From assembly GCA_003141955.1 (NCBI GenBank), contig PLOC01000020.1, forward strand, positions 90,287-132,611: a stretch of 42,325 bases of DNA, written 5' to 3'. The notes beneath the pieces were generated by a model. It saw only the letters and a list, made by a program, of their open reading frames with translations. It ran no database searches and was not told the DNA's origin. Source of the stretch: Chloroflexota bacterium. Its GTDB lineage: Bacteria > Chloroflexota > Limnocylindria > Limnocylindrales > CSP1-4. Within the stretch, counting starts at the first letter, position 1. Each line of letters starts with the position of its first letter. A program made the position numbers and the translations under genes. Below are positions 8,279 to 15,652 of the stretch, piece after piece.

Positions 8279-9622
8279 ATGACCAAAGATATGATCGATC
8301 TGACCGCGCCGGTGGAGCGCGCCTTTCTCGTCGCCGTCGACACCGGCGACGATCCCGGCTGGACGGCCGAGGAGTCGATCGCAGAGCTGGCCAGCCTGGC
8401 CGACACCGCCGGCGCCGAGGTCGTGGGCGCGGAGTGGCAGAACCGCCGCCATGTCGACCCCAACTTCTACGTCGGCAAAGGCAAGGCCGACGAGCTCGTG
8501 GCTGCGAAGTCGGAGACCGGCTACACGATCCTGATCACCGACGACGAGCTTTCGCCGGCCCAGCAGCGCGCCCTCGAGGAAGCCGTCAAGACAAAGGTGA
8601 TCGACCGATCGCGCCTCATACTCGACATCTTCGCCCTGCACGCCCAGACGCACGAAGGCCGCCTCCAGGTCGAGCTGGCCCAGCTCGAATACCAGCTGCC
8701 GCGCCTGACTCGGATGTGGACCCACCTCTCGCGCACTGGTGGCGGCATCGGCACCAGAGGCCCCGGCGAGTCCCAGCTCGAGACGGACCGGCGGCTCGTG
8801 CGCGAACGGATCAAGAAGCTCAAGGAGCGAGTCGACCAGGTCGCCGAGCAGCGTCGCACGGCCACGCGCGCCCGCGACCGGCGGCTCATCCCGACGGTCG
8901 CCATCGTCGGCTATACCAACGCCGGCAAGTCGACCCTGTTGAACTCGCTCGTCGGCTCCGAGGTCGTAAAGGCCGAGGACCGGCTCTTCGCGACAGTCGA
9001 CCCCACCTCGCGCCAGGTCAAGCTGGGCGAGGGCCAGACCGCGATCGTCACCGACACCGTGGGCTTCATCCACAAGCTGCCCCACCAGCTCATCGACGCG
9101 TTCCGCGCCACCCTCGAGGAGGTCACGCGCGCCGACGTGCTGCTCGAGATCGTCGACGCCTCCGACCGCCACTTCGCCGAGCACCGGGCCACGGTCCAGA
9201 CCGTCCTCGAGGAGCTGGGCGCCGGCAACAAGCCGCGCCTGGTGGCGTTCAACAAGGCGGATCTGATCGAGGCGGCTGCCCGCGACGCCGAAACCCCCGG
9301 GCCGGCGATCGCAGGCACGGTCCTGATCTCGGCCGTGACCGGATATGGCCTCGAGACGTTGAAGGCGGAGCTCTCCGCGCTCCTCGCGTCGCTCTGGGTG
9401 GACGTGGACGTGGCTATCCCGTACCGCGCCGGCGAACTGATCGCCCGCATCCGCGAGCGCGGCACGGTGGATCTCGACTATCGCTCCTTCGACGTGCGCG
9501 TTCGGGGCCGCGTCAGCCCTCCGCTGGCGGGCGAGCTTGAGGCCGTCGCGGCGCGATACCGCGAATCGCTCCGCGACGACAACGGGGCCAGCGGCGACGG
9601 CGGCACTTCCGTCGACGCCTGA
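8279..9622 (+). CDS. hflX: Ribosome-associated GTPase HflX
   Basis: HflX is a GTPase that binds the 50S subunit and splits or rescues stalled ribosomes. The product is 447 residues from ATG 8279. The N-terminal HflX domain shows NFYVGKGKADEL and the signature SRTGGGIGTRGPGESQLETDRR without its last residue, followed by a basic coiled coil. The G domain has G1 GYTNAGKS (211-218), G3 DTVGF (about 259-263) and G4 NKAD. The frame extends upstream to 8162, but only the 8279 start begins near the conserved domain and sits behind a -10-like box. A strong hairpin directly follows the stop codon. Confidence 0.94.
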   Translation: MTKDMIDLTAPVERAFLVAVDTGDDPGWTAEESIAELASLADTAGAEVVGAEWQNRRHVDPNFYVGKGKADELVAAKSETGYTILITDDELSPAQQRALEEAVKTKVIDRSRLILDIFALHAQTHEGRLQVELAQLEYQLPRLTRMWTHLSRTGGGIGTRGPGESQLETDRRLVRERIKKLKERVDQVAEQRRTATRARDRRLIPTVAIVGYTNAGKSTLLNSLVGSEVVKAEDRLFATVDPTSRQVKLGEGQTAIVTDTVGFIHKLPHQLIDAFRATLEEVTRADVLLEIVDASDRHFAEHRATVQTVLEELGAGNKPRLVAFNKADLIEAAARDAETPGPAIAGTVLISAVTGYGLETLKAELSALLASLWVDVDVAIPYRAGELIARIRERGTVDLDYRSFDVRVRGRVSPPLAGELEAVAARYRESLRDDNGASGDGGTSVDA

Positions 9623-9643
9623 GGGGCGCGTGAAGCGCGCCCC
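9623..9643 (+). terminator. Hairpin after hflX
   Basis: A perfect 8-bp stem, GGGGCGCG / CGCGCCCC, with the 5-nt loop TGAAG begins on the first base after the hflX stop. There is no T-tract behind it, so it may be a non-canonical terminator or an mRNA 3'-end stabiliser. Confidence 0.55.
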
Positions 9644-10255
9644 CGAGCCCTGCACGCGGCCCGGTGGGGTGGGGGAGCATTAGCACACACGTTCTCACTC
9701 GTCCGCATTAGGGGTTCGCGCTCTACTACCCGTGTTGGCGGGAAGTGGACAAGTGCCAAAACTGTCTTCCCCGGCGCCCAAACTAGTGGATAAGCCACTT
9801 CTCGCGGATGGGCCCGGGACCTATTGTCTGTCTTGCCCGGAGGGGCCAGCGAGATCGACACCGACTCAGCGGTTTCAACAGAAACGGTGACCGATCTACG
9901 TGAAAGACCAGCAGCCCGCAAGGGTTTCTGGGCCGGATCGCAGACCGTAGCCGCGGAAGTCGAAATGTAGAGGAGCCGGTGGCAGTTCCGGCAGTGGCCG
10001 GAGCGCAGGTCGCCGTTCGAGCGAGAAGTCCTCGGACCTCTTGCTTGCGGTGGTCAAAGCGGCCGGTACGCGCGAAACCGCAGTCCGATCGAAGCGGTTC
10101 CTCTGGGCGCTTCTTTGTGTCCGGCGCAATCTCGGCGGCTTGCGGGCCGCCCCTGACCCGGTGCCGGCCCAGGGCCTGCGGGCCACCCGGCCAGCAGGGT
10201 AGGGGACTCAGAGGTTATCCTCGGCGTCGATCCCATATTCGCAGCCAGGAAGTCG
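9644..10255. other. Gene-poor region carrying a promoter/RNA-like element (copy A)
   Basis: About 610 nt without a convincing protein gene; short open frames on both strands have unnatural composition. The region holds an ordered set of sites: GTGGACAAG (9745), a small hairpin AGTGG/CCACT enclosing GTGGATAAGC (9785-9799), TATTGT (9822-9827) and CCCGGAGGGGCCA (9836-9848). The same set recurs with the same spacing after the glycosyltransferase gene. Downstream is a GTTTC/GAAAC hairpin near 9872-9885. The remaining stretch to 10255 shows nothing I can name. Confidence 0.5.
9745..9848 (+). promoter_or_regulatory. Element A: candidate promoter and 5' end of a small RNA
   Basis: The order is GTGGACA (9745), GTGGATAAGC (9786-9795), a weak -35 (TTCTCG, 9799-9804), 17 nt, TATTGT (-10, 9822-9827), 8 nt, CCCGGAGGGGCCA (9836-9848). 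The predicted transcript start falls at about 9834, so the RNA would open with UGCCCGGAGGGGCCA, which can fold as GCCC-GGAG-GGGC with GGAG in the loop. No start codon follows at ribosome-binding distance, which argues against a protein leader. Copy B at 11116-11220 keeps the same geometry. Confidence 0.45.
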
Positions 10256-11050
10256 ATGCCGTCCGGCGCCCCGTCTCCGAGCCCGATCGCAGCCGTGCCC
10301 GCGAGCCCTAGCATCTGGATCATCGTCCCCACATACAACGAATGCGAGAACGTGGGCCCGATCAGCGGGGCCATCCTCGCGACCGTGCCCCAGGCGAATG
10401 TCCTCTTCGTCGACGACGGATCTCCCGACGGCACCGGCGAGCTCGCCGATCAGCTGGCCCGGCAGCACCCGAACATCGCCGTGCTGCACCGACAGGCCAA
10501 ACAGGGACTGGGACAGGCCTACGTGGCCGCCTTCCGAGACGTGCTTGCTCGCGGGGCAGACGTCGTGGTCCAGATAGACGCGGATTTCAGCCACCCGGTC
10601 AGGTTTCTGCCCGCGCTACTCGAGCCTCTGGCAGCCGATCGGGCGGACCTAGTGCTGGGTTCCCGCTACGTCAAGGGCGGGCACATCCCGCGCTGGAACC
10701 TTCTGCGGCGCCTGGTGAGCAGGGGAGGCAGCCTGTTCGCCGGGATCGTCCTGCTGATGCCCTATCGGGACCTCACCGGCGGCTACAAGGCATTCCGCGG
10801 TTCGGTGCTCCGAGCGATCGACCTCGATCGCCTGCACGCGGGCGGCTACGCCTTCCAGATCGAGACGACCTTCCAGGCGCGCCTGGCGGGCGCCCGCATC
10901 GTCGAGATTCCGATCACCTTCGAAGAGCGGCGCGCCGGCCAGTCCAAGATGAGCATGGCCATCTTCACCGAGGCCTTCCGCCTGGTGCTGGCGCTGCGCA
11001 TCAAGACGCTGCACCGCCGGCGACGCGCCCTGCCCTCTGGACCGGCATGA
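10256..11050 (+). CDS. Polyprenol-phosphate mannosyltransferase-type glycosyltransferase (GT2, DPM1-like)
   Basis: This 264-residue family 2 glycosyltransferase resembles soluble dolichol/polyprenol-phosphate mannose synthases, which load a sugar onto a lipid carrier at the cytoplasmic membrane face. Visible motifs are IIVPTYNECENV, FVDDGSPDGT, the metal-binding QIDADFSHP, LVLGSRYVKGG and GGYKAFR. The C-terminus (ITFEERRAGQSKMSMAIFTEA) is typical of the DPM1 group; there is no transmembrane tail. The ATG at 10256 follows AGGA at a short distance. It stands alone between two copies of a repeated intergenic element. The sugar and lipid acceptor are inferred from family resemblance. Confidence 0.85.
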   Translation: MPSGAPSPSPIAAVPASPSIWIIVPTYNECENVGPISGAILATVPQANVLFVDDGSPDGTGELADQLARQHPNIAVLHRQAKQGLGQAYVAAFRDVLARGADVVVQIDADFSHPVRFLPALLEPLAADRADLVLGSRYVKGGHIPRWNLLRRLVSRGGSLFAGIVLLMPYRDLTGGYKAFRGSVLRAIDLDRLHAGGYAFQIETTFQARLAGARIVEIPITFEERRAGQSKMSMAIFTEAFRLVLALRIKTLHRRRRALPSGPA

Positions 11051-11115
11051 GAACGGTCGTTCCAACCCCCCCCCTCAGCGCGTGAGCCTGTCGAGCCCGT
11101 CGGTGTGCGCAGCCC

Positions 11116-11220
11116 GTGGACAGCACCTCAGTTGGCCGCGGCGATCCTCCGAGAAACGTGGATAAGCGGGTTGGCACCCTGACCGGCGCGGGCTAGATTC
11201 GTTGGTGCCCGGAGGGGCCA
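11116..11220 (+). promoter_or_regulatory. Element B: candidate promoter and 5' end of a small RNA
   Basis: Second copy of the arrangement at 9745-9848: GTGGACA (11116), GTGGATAAGC (11158-11167), TTGGCA (-35, 11171-11176), 17 nt, TAGATT (-10, 11194-11199), 8 nt, CCCGGAGGGGCCA (11208-11220). Here the -35 and -10 are both good. Predicted start is about 11206. The downstream RNA has a CCGAT/ATCGG hairpin (11241-11256) at about the position where copy A has GTTTC/GAAAC, so structure may be kept while sequence changes. Confidence 0.5.
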
Positions 11221-11428
11221 CGAAATACCGAACGACTCGACCGATTCTCGGATCGGCCGAACGATGCGGGGTCGCGGTTCCTTCGGGCGTTCCATGTCTG
11301 TCACGATTCCGTCACCCGCAGCCCGCCGATGCGCTACGTCGGCTGGCCGTTTGGCTCCTGCGACGTTCAACGGACGGCAAGCCCCAATCGGCACTTCCGA
11401 TAAGAGAGGTTATGTCCGTTCGCAGTAT

Positions 11429-11458
11429 CTGACCCTGAGGTGGCGACCGCTCTACACT
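11429..11458 (+). promoter_or_regulatory. Promoter upstream of the truncated ATPase
   Basis: CTGACC (11429-11434), an 18-nt spacer and TACACT (11453-11458). The transcript would contain the hairpin at 11473-11494 and the ribosome-binding site GGTGAGGG before ATG 11519. This is a reading of motif spacing only. Confidence 0.4.
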
Positions 11459-11518
11459 CACGTGAGACGCGAAAGGGCGGTTTGAATCGCCCTTGATTGC
11501 GACAAACGGGGGTGAGGG

Positions 11519-11617
11519 ATGCAACTCGTCTCGTTCTCGATCGAGAATTACGGAGCATTACCAATGCGTATCGCCTTCGGACCGGTAATTGGACGAGGGC
11601 GTACGTCTCGGCGTTGA
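11519..11617 (+). pseudogene. N-terminal fragment of an AAA/OLD-type ATPase
   Basis: The short frame begins MQLVSFSIENYGAL, which looks like the opening strand of AAA/SMC-type ATPases of defence genes (M-x-LVSFSV-x-NYRSI). It has a ribosome-binding site (GGTGAGGG) and an upstream promoter, yet protein-like sequence stops after some 20-25 residues where methylase sequence on the opposite strand begins (about 11598). No Walker A follows. I read it as the stump of a gene cut by a rearrangement. The match is short, so confidence is limited. Confidence 0.4.
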
Positions 11618-12052
11618 GTTCCTGGCCGTAGTCGATCAGCTGGGCGTTCGGGTTTAGCTCACACAGGTAGGCCTGGCTGACCGAGCTCATGCCGGCGGTG
11701 CCGCAAGCGGGGTCGAGCATCGTTCGGACTGTGCCGGGCGTTTCCAGAACGTCGTTGTCCTCGATGAAGAGGAGGTCGACCAGCAGGCGCATGACTTCGC
11801 GCGGCGTGAAGTGCTCGCCGGCAGTCTCGTTGGATAGCTCGGAGAACTTGCGCAGCAGCTCTTCGTAGAGGTAGCCCATCTCCACGTTGCTGACCTTGTC
11901 CGTGTGGAGGTCCAGCTCGGTCACCTTGGAGAGGATGGGGGTACTGGAGCCTGGCGCGGTCGAGGCGGCCGACCTGGGCGTCGAAGTCGAACTTCTCGAT
12001 GACGTCGCGGGTGTCGCCGTCGAGAATGCGCTCAGCCGTCCCGCTCGAGCTG
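11598..12052 (-). pseudogene. hsdM: Type I restriction methylase HsdM fragment, frameshifted
   Basis: The sequence reads as the middle of an HsdM N6-adenine methyltransferase: an N-terminal piece with DVIEKFDFDAQVGRLDRA in one frame, then MGYLYEELLRKFSELSNETA, GEHFTPREVMRLLVDLL and the SAM-binding motif DPACGTAGM in another. The frame changes at a run of five G on the plus strand (11937-11941); removing one base would join YP to ILSK. Homology ends at GQELNAETYA (about 11598), before the NPPF catalytic motif, and the N-terminal helical domain is missing too. No hsdS or hsdR is present. It is therefore a dead remnant, abutting hicB on one side and the ATPase stump on the other. Confidence 0.82.
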
Positions 12053-12421
12053 GCTAACACGCTGGTTGCTCATCCTTAGAAGTATGCCTGTGTCGCGCGA
12101 TGTATAGCCGGAGTCGCGGATCTCTCGGACGGCATGTCGGATAGCGGCGGAGGACTTCGACTGAGCGCGTTCGGCCTCTTCTCGGGCTGCAAGGGCCTCC
12201 TCAATCGAGTCCTTCAGGGAGCCGAGCGACGACAGGTTGGGTTCGACCGTGAGATCGAAGGCGTCCTCCCCCACTCCAAGGAGCAAAGCGATCGCCTCCC
12301 TGGCCATCGACTCGACCTGGTCCAGTCGGCGCGCCTGCGAATGCACGCCAGGCAGCTCGGGAACCTCGATCGCCCACCATCGACCGGTCCTTGTCGCCGT
12401 CACACGATATTGGGTCTTCAT
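12032..12421 (-). CDS. hicB: HicB-family antitoxin
   Basis: The 129-residue product has an N-terminal HicB domain (YRVTATRTGRWWAIEVPELP, with GVHSQA and the helix LDQVESMAREAIALLLGV) and a C-terminal helix-turn-helix-like segment (SGYTSRDTGILLRMSNQRVSQLE) for DNA binding. In hicAB systems this protein neutralises HicA and represses the operon. Start ATG 12421 overlaps the hicA stop in an ATGA arrangement, so translation is coupled. Its stop lies at the very edge of the hsdM fragment, so its C-terminus could have been altered by the rearrangement, but the length and fold look complete. Confidence 0.78.
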   Translation of the reverse strand: MKTQYRVTATRTGRWWAIEVPELPGVHSQARRLDQVESMAREAIALLLGVGEDAFDLTVEPNLSSLGSLKDSIEEALAAREEAERAQSKSSAAIRHAVREIRDSGYTSRDTGILLRMSNQRVSQLERDG

Positions 12422-12633
12422 TGCCGCCACCAACCTTCACAGAGCTCGGACTCGAGCGACTTACGAATCGACTCCGCGGTCACCTCGTTGCTTTCCCGAT
12501 GCCTTGGCACGGTCACCTGGAGCTGGCCGCACCGCCACAGTTCGTGCCTGGCGCCCGGGCGAACCAACTCCCACTCGACTCCCCTATCGGCAGCCGCGCG
12601 TGCGATCTGTCGGAGGAGTCGGAGGTGCTGCAC
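12418..12633 (-). CDS. hicA: HicA-family mRNA interferase toxin
   Basis: HicA toxins are small dsRBD-fold RNases that cleave mRNA independently of translation. The 71-residue product has the core pattern: an N-terminal helix (LRLLRQIARAAADRGVEWELV), the catalytic-histidine strand (GARHELWRCG), QVTVPRH and a final helix (TAESIRKSLE). Start is GTG 12633. It comes before hicB with a 4-nt overlap, the usual toxin-first order. A promoter with a good -35 and -10 lies so close that the mRNA would begin at or next to the GTG. The pair appears intact although the flanking methylase is broken. Confidence 0.8.
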   Translation of the reverse strand: MQHLRLLRQIARAAADRGVEWELVRPGARHELWRCGQLQVTVPRHRESNEVTAESIRKSLESELCEGWWRQ

Positions 12634-12639
12634 GTGGTA

Positions 12640-12668
12640 AGCCTACCCCTCTTGGCTGTGCCAGGCAA
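12640..12668 (-). promoter_or_regulatory. hicAB promoter, leaderless geometry
   Basis: On the minus strand, TTGCCT (12668-12663), a 17-nt spacer and TAGGCT (12645-12640) precede the hicA GTG at 12633 by 6 nt. The predicted transcription start therefore coincides with the start codon. Confidence 0.55.
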
Positions 12669-12766
12669 GAGGCCCCGCCTAGCGGTGATTGCCGGGGCAG
12701 ACGAGCGCCTCCAGGCCGTCGAGAGCGGCGCCGCTTCTGTTCGTCCTCGAAGGCCCCGCAACCCGC

Positions 12767-12772
12767 TACGAT
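12767..12772 (+). promoter_or_regulatory. -10 box of the dimethylargininase gene, leaderless geometry
   Basis: TACGAT ends 6 nt before ATG 12779 and no Shine-Dalgarno sequence is present. The -35 region is weak. The distance suits a transcript that begins at the start codon. Confidence 0.45.
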
Positions 12773-12778
12773 TCGCGA

Positions 12779-13594
12779 ATGCTCGTCATCCTTCGGCCCC
12801 CAGGCGCGGCATTCCGCGACGCGATCTCGACCCATCCGGACCGCCACCACATCGACGTTTCACGGGCGCTGGCGCAGCACGCGGCGTTCTGCGCGGCTCT
12901 CAAGGACGCCGGCTTGCCGCTGATGCGTCTTCCTGAGGAACCGAATCTGCCCGACGCCACGTTCGTCTCGGACTCGCTCGTCGCGCTCGCGCCAATCCTC
13001 CCCGATCGACCGCCGGTAGTCGTGGTGGCGCGGCCTGCTGTCCCGTCGCGGCGCCTCGAGGTCGATTCCGTTCTCCGGGCGGCCCTTTCCTGCCTGCCGG
13101 CAGAAACACAGGTCGTGCGCGTGGAGCATCCGGGGACGCTCGAGGGCGGCGACGCGGTCGTATACGGCGACCGCATTGCGATCGGCCTGAGCGGCCGGAC
13201 CAACGTCCTAGGCGCGCGGGTGCTCGCCGACGCCGCTCGATCGCTCGGATACCGGCCGTTCCTCTGCCCCGTGGCGGATCGCCTTCACCTCGCCACGGCC
13301 GTCACCGCCGTGCAGCCGGACACGCTCATTGGCACTGCCGCCGGCTTCGCCTCGCTCGAGGCGGCCGGCCCAGACGCCGCACCGACCGGGGAGATCTGCC
13401 GCCTGCTGCTGCCCGACGACGAACTACTGGGCGCCAACGTCCTCGCGCTCGGCGGGCACGCGTTCCTGGGCTCGGGAAACCCGACCGCCGCCCGGCTCAT
13501 GCATGAAATCGGGATGGCAGTTCACGAGCTCGAACTGGACGAGTTCGCGCTCGCCGACGGCGGCCCGACCTGCCTGGTGAACATTCTTCCCTGA
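12779..13594 (+). CDS. Dimethylargininase (N(G),N(G)-dimethylarginine dimethylaminohydrolase) family protein
   Basis: The family hydrolyses methylated arginines to citrulline and dimethylamine and belongs to the guanidino-group-modifying (pentein) superfamily. The product has 271 residues. Catalytic positions are present: the acidic substrate-binding region LPDATFVSDS, the histidine in RLHLATAV (H170) and the C-terminal nucleophile cysteine in GGPTCLVN (C265), plus EGGDAV. The start at 12779 is chosen over upstream codons because the conserved LVILRPPG strand begins there and a -10 box sits just before it. A related arginine-deiminase-like activity cannot be excluded. It is a single gene with no obvious operon partner. 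Confidence 0.85.
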   Translation: MLVILRPPGAAFRDAISTHPDRHHIDVSRALAQHAAFCAALKDAGLPLMRLPEEPNLPDATFVSDSLVALAPILPDRPPVVVVARPAVPSRRLEVDSVLRAALSCLPAETQVVRVEHPGTLEGGDAVVYGDRIAIGLSGRTNVLGARVLADAARSLGYRPFLCPVADRLHLATAVTAVQPDTLIGTAAGFASLEAAGPDAAPTGEICRLLLPDDELLGANVLALGGHAFLGSGNPTAARLMHEIGMAVHELELDEFALADGGPTCLVNILP

Positions 13595-13715
13595 CGAGGC
13601 AAAGGCTCCTTCGCCCAGCACACGCCAGTCCTCGATGCCCGGATCGGCACGCCTGACGACCCTGCAAGCCATCCCCTGCTCCACCGCATTGGCGAATCCT
13701 CGCCACAATGGCCCC

Positions 13716-14135
13716 ATGCCATACGATCTCGACCGCTTCCTCGTGGAGCAGCGTGACGTGTATGACGCCGTGCTCGAGGAACTGCGGCGCGGGCGCAAGA
13801 CCGGCCATTGGATCTGGTTCATCTTTCCTCAGATCACGGGCCTCGGGTACAGCTTCATGTCCCAGCGCTTCGCCATTAGCTCGCTCGATGAGGCGCGCGA
13901 GTATCTCGCCCACCCGGTGCTTGGCGCTCGCCTGCGCGAGTGCGCCGGAATCGTCCTCGAGACCAGAGCACGCACCGCGGAGCAGATTCTCGGATCGATC
14001 GACGCGATGAAGCTCCGCTCGTGCATGACCCTGTTCCACCAGGCCGCGCCCGAAGAGCCGGTGTTTACGCAGGTCCTGGACCGTTACTACGGCGGCGTCG
14101 CTGATGAGGCCACGGACGCGCGGTTGGGCGGCTAG
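13716..14135 (+). CDS. DUF1810 family protein
   Basis: The 139-residue product matches the DUF1810 pattern: YDLDRFLVEQRDVYDAVLEEL, then the aromatic signature GHWIWFIFPQI-TGLGYS-MSQRFAI, the helix LAHPVLGARL and the KLRSCMTLF segment. The biochemical role of DUF1810 is not established to my knowledge. The start at ATG 13716 is selected because homology begins there; the frame runs upstream to 13635 without protein-like sequence. A CACAAT hexamer ends 6 nt before the ATG and no ribosome-binding site is visible, again a possible leaderless start. Confidence 0.85.
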   Translation: MPYDLDRFLVEQRDVYDAVLEELRRGRKTGHWIWFIFPQITGLGYSFMSQRFAISSLDEAREYLAHPVLGARLRECAGIVLETRARTAEQILGSIDAMKLRSCMTLFHQAAPEEPVFTQVLDRYYGGVADEATDARLGG

Positions 14136-14155
14136 CCGGGCTGGCCTGAAGTCGG

Positions 14156-14413
14156 CTAGTACCGCGTGCGGTGCGTCTCTTCCTTCTTCGGCGGGCGCGG
14201 TTCGAAGCCGGGGCGCGGCGGATGCGGAGCCGTTCCGGGGGCCATGTCCGGCTGACGAGGCAACGGCCCTCGAGCGCGGGCCGCTTCTACCTGGGCCGCG
14301 AAGGATGCTGCACGCTCGGGCGGAACGGCGCGCTCCCAGTCGGCAGTGATCTGCTTGACGCGCACGTTCTCCGCCGCTCGCTTCTCGCGTTCGTGTCTCG
14401 ACCTCTTCGGCAT
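14156..14413 (-). CDS. Small basic hypothetical protein, 85 aa
   Basis: I do not recognise this family. The 85 residues start MPKRSRHEREKRAAENV, continue with a predicted helix (QITADWERAVPPERAASF) and end in a proline-rich, probably disordered tail (PHPPRPGFEPRPPKKEE). A ribosome-binding-like GAGGACGAG directly precedes ATG 14413. An alternative upstream ATG at 14461 would add 16 residues and also follows GAGGA. The lysine/arginine-rich N-terminus suggests nucleic-acid or ribosome contact, but that is only a guess. Confidence 0.45.
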   Translation of the reverse strand: MPKRSRHEREKRAAENVRVKQITADWERAVPPERAASFAAQVEAARARGPLPRQPDMAPGTAPHPPRPGFEPRPPKKEETHRTRY

Positions 14414-14535
14414 CTCGTCCTCATCTGGGATACGCGGCAGCTCCGCCGACCGGGCAACCATTCTGCGCTCATCCTCGACGCCTGTCCTGCAATGCCGAAA
14501 CGGGCGCCCAACGACCCACTCGATCGGTCGCAGGC

Positions 14536-15486
14536 TCAGCGCTGTTCGGCTCCAGATAGCCATTCCTCGTAGCGGGACTCGAAGAGAGCGGGGACGCCGC
14601 CCGTGGCCAGGAAGACGATCGCCCTGGCCTGCAACTCCGATGGAGGCAGGGCCATCAGCCCCGCCATCGCCTTGCCCGAGTAGACGGGATCGAGCACCAG
14701 GCCTTCGGTGCGAGCGGCGAGGCGGATCGCGTCCAGGCATGCGCGTGTGACGACGCCATAACCATCGCCGATCTGATCCCTCCTGATTCGAGGCTCGCCG
14801 ATGGGAGCGGGCAGGCCGCGCAGCCTGGCCACCTCGAGAGTGAGCCGGCGAACCGTGGCCACCGGGTCCGCCACGGCGCCCACGTCTATGCCGAGGACTC
14901 GTTCGTGGCCCAGCCTTGCGGCCAGGCCAGACTGAGTGCCACCGGAGCCCGTCGCGGTGATCACCTGGACGTCGTCGTGCCCGAGGTCGGCCAGGATCTC
15001 GTCGGCGGCCGTGACATACGCGCTTGCGCCCAGCGGCGACGAGCCGCCGACCGGGATCACATACGGCTTGCGGCCTTCGGCGCGCAGCTCGCCCGCGATG
15101 AGTTCGACGGCGGCATTGAGATCGTCCATCGCGATGGGTCCAAGAAAGCGGCGCTCGGCACCGAAGATCACGTCCAGAAGCTGGTTGGATTCGGTCCTGG
15201 TCGGGGGATTGCTGTTGAACGCCAGGACGCAGCCCAATCCCGTCCGGGCCGCGGCAGCCGCCGTCTGGCGAGCGTGGTTGCTCTGAGGCCCGCCGGCGGT
15301 TACGAGAACGTCGCAGCCACGGGCGAGGGCGTCGGCGACAAGGAGTTCGAGCTTGCGCGCCTTGTTCCCACCGGTGGCGAGCCCGGTGCAGTCGTCTCGC
15401 TTGACCCAGAGACGGCCGGGCTGGAGGGCGAGCGCCGCCCCGAGGCGATCGGCCCGCTCCAGGGGTGTCGGCAGGTGGGCGAACAT
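14536..15486 (-). CDS. D-cysteine desulfhydrase / ACC deaminase family PLP enzyme
   Basis: This fold-type II PLP enzyme has 316 residues. Lysine K42 in ATGGNKARKLE is the cofactor-binding residue; GGPQSNHARQTAA is the following conserved loop; TGSGGTQSGL binds the phosphate; and YSGKAMAGLM is the C-terminal active-site segment. The family includes D-cysteine desulfhydrase, L-cysteate lyase and ACC deaminase, which differ in a few pocket residues, so the substrate is left open. ATG 15486 is chosen because the family begins FAHLPTPLE; GGAGAG lies upstream. It is transcribed divergently from the SDR gene with 166 nt between them. Confidence 0.84.
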   Translation of the reverse strand: MFAHLPTPLERADRLGAALALQPGRLWVKRDDCTGLATGGNKARKLELLVADALARGCDVLVTAGGPQSNHARQTAAAAARTGLGCVLAFNSNPPTRTESNQLLDVIFGAERRFLGPIAMDDLNAAVELIAGELRAEGRKPYVIPVGGSSPLGASAYVTAADEILADLGHDDVQVITATGSGGTQSGLAARLGHERVLGIDVGAVADPVATVRRLTLEVARLRGLPAPIGEPRIRRDQIGDGYGVVTRACLDAIRLAARTEGLVLDPVYSGKAMAGLMALPPSELQARAIVFLATGGVPALFESRYEEWLSGAEQR

Positions 15487-15652
15487 CAAATCTCTCCGCG
15501 ACGGGCGATCTACAGGGCGCCGCCATGCGCATCGTGTCACATCGGCGCTTGTGCGCCTTGGGTTCCCCGACCGTCCGAGCGACGGCCCCTCCCCTACCCC
15601 AGCCGTGGCATCATCGCGGGGGGCCGCAAGTGGCCTGGCCAGGGAGATTCGC

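Larger units (their letters stand above)
11051..11518. other. Gene-poor region with element B and a second promoter
   Basis: No protein gene is supported in these 468 nt. Contents: a run of nine C residues near 11075; element B (11116-11220); a promoter-like pair CTGACC-N18-TACACT (11429-11458); and a 7-bp hairpin AAGGGCG/CGCCCTT with an 8-nt loop (11473-11494). The last two lie just upstream of the truncated ATPase start at 11519 and look like its original promoter and leader. Confidence 0.45.

Noticed and set aside
9836-9848. GGAGGGG as a ribosome-binding site for a small protein
   Set aside because: No ATG, GTG or TTG follows at 4-12 nt in either copy of the element, and no coding frame is kept between the copies.
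9850-10255. tRNA, SRP RNA, tmRNA or RNase P RNA in the gene-poor stretch
   Set aside because: Looked for T-loop, SRP core and tmRNA or RNase P signatures; none were found by eye.
10256-11050. Glycosyltransferase as part of a capsule or O-antigen cluster
   Set aside because: No other sugar-transfer, nucleotide-sugar or flippase gene lies nearby; it stands alone.
9744-11165. Replication origin suggested by DnaA-box-like sites
   Set aside because: Only four imperfect sites, no AT-rich unwinding region and no dnaA, dnaN or rpmH nearby. The fixed spacing to a -10 box fits promoters better.
11520-12633. Active type I restriction system
   Set aside because: hsdM is cut at both ends and frameshifted, and neither hsdR nor hsdS is present.
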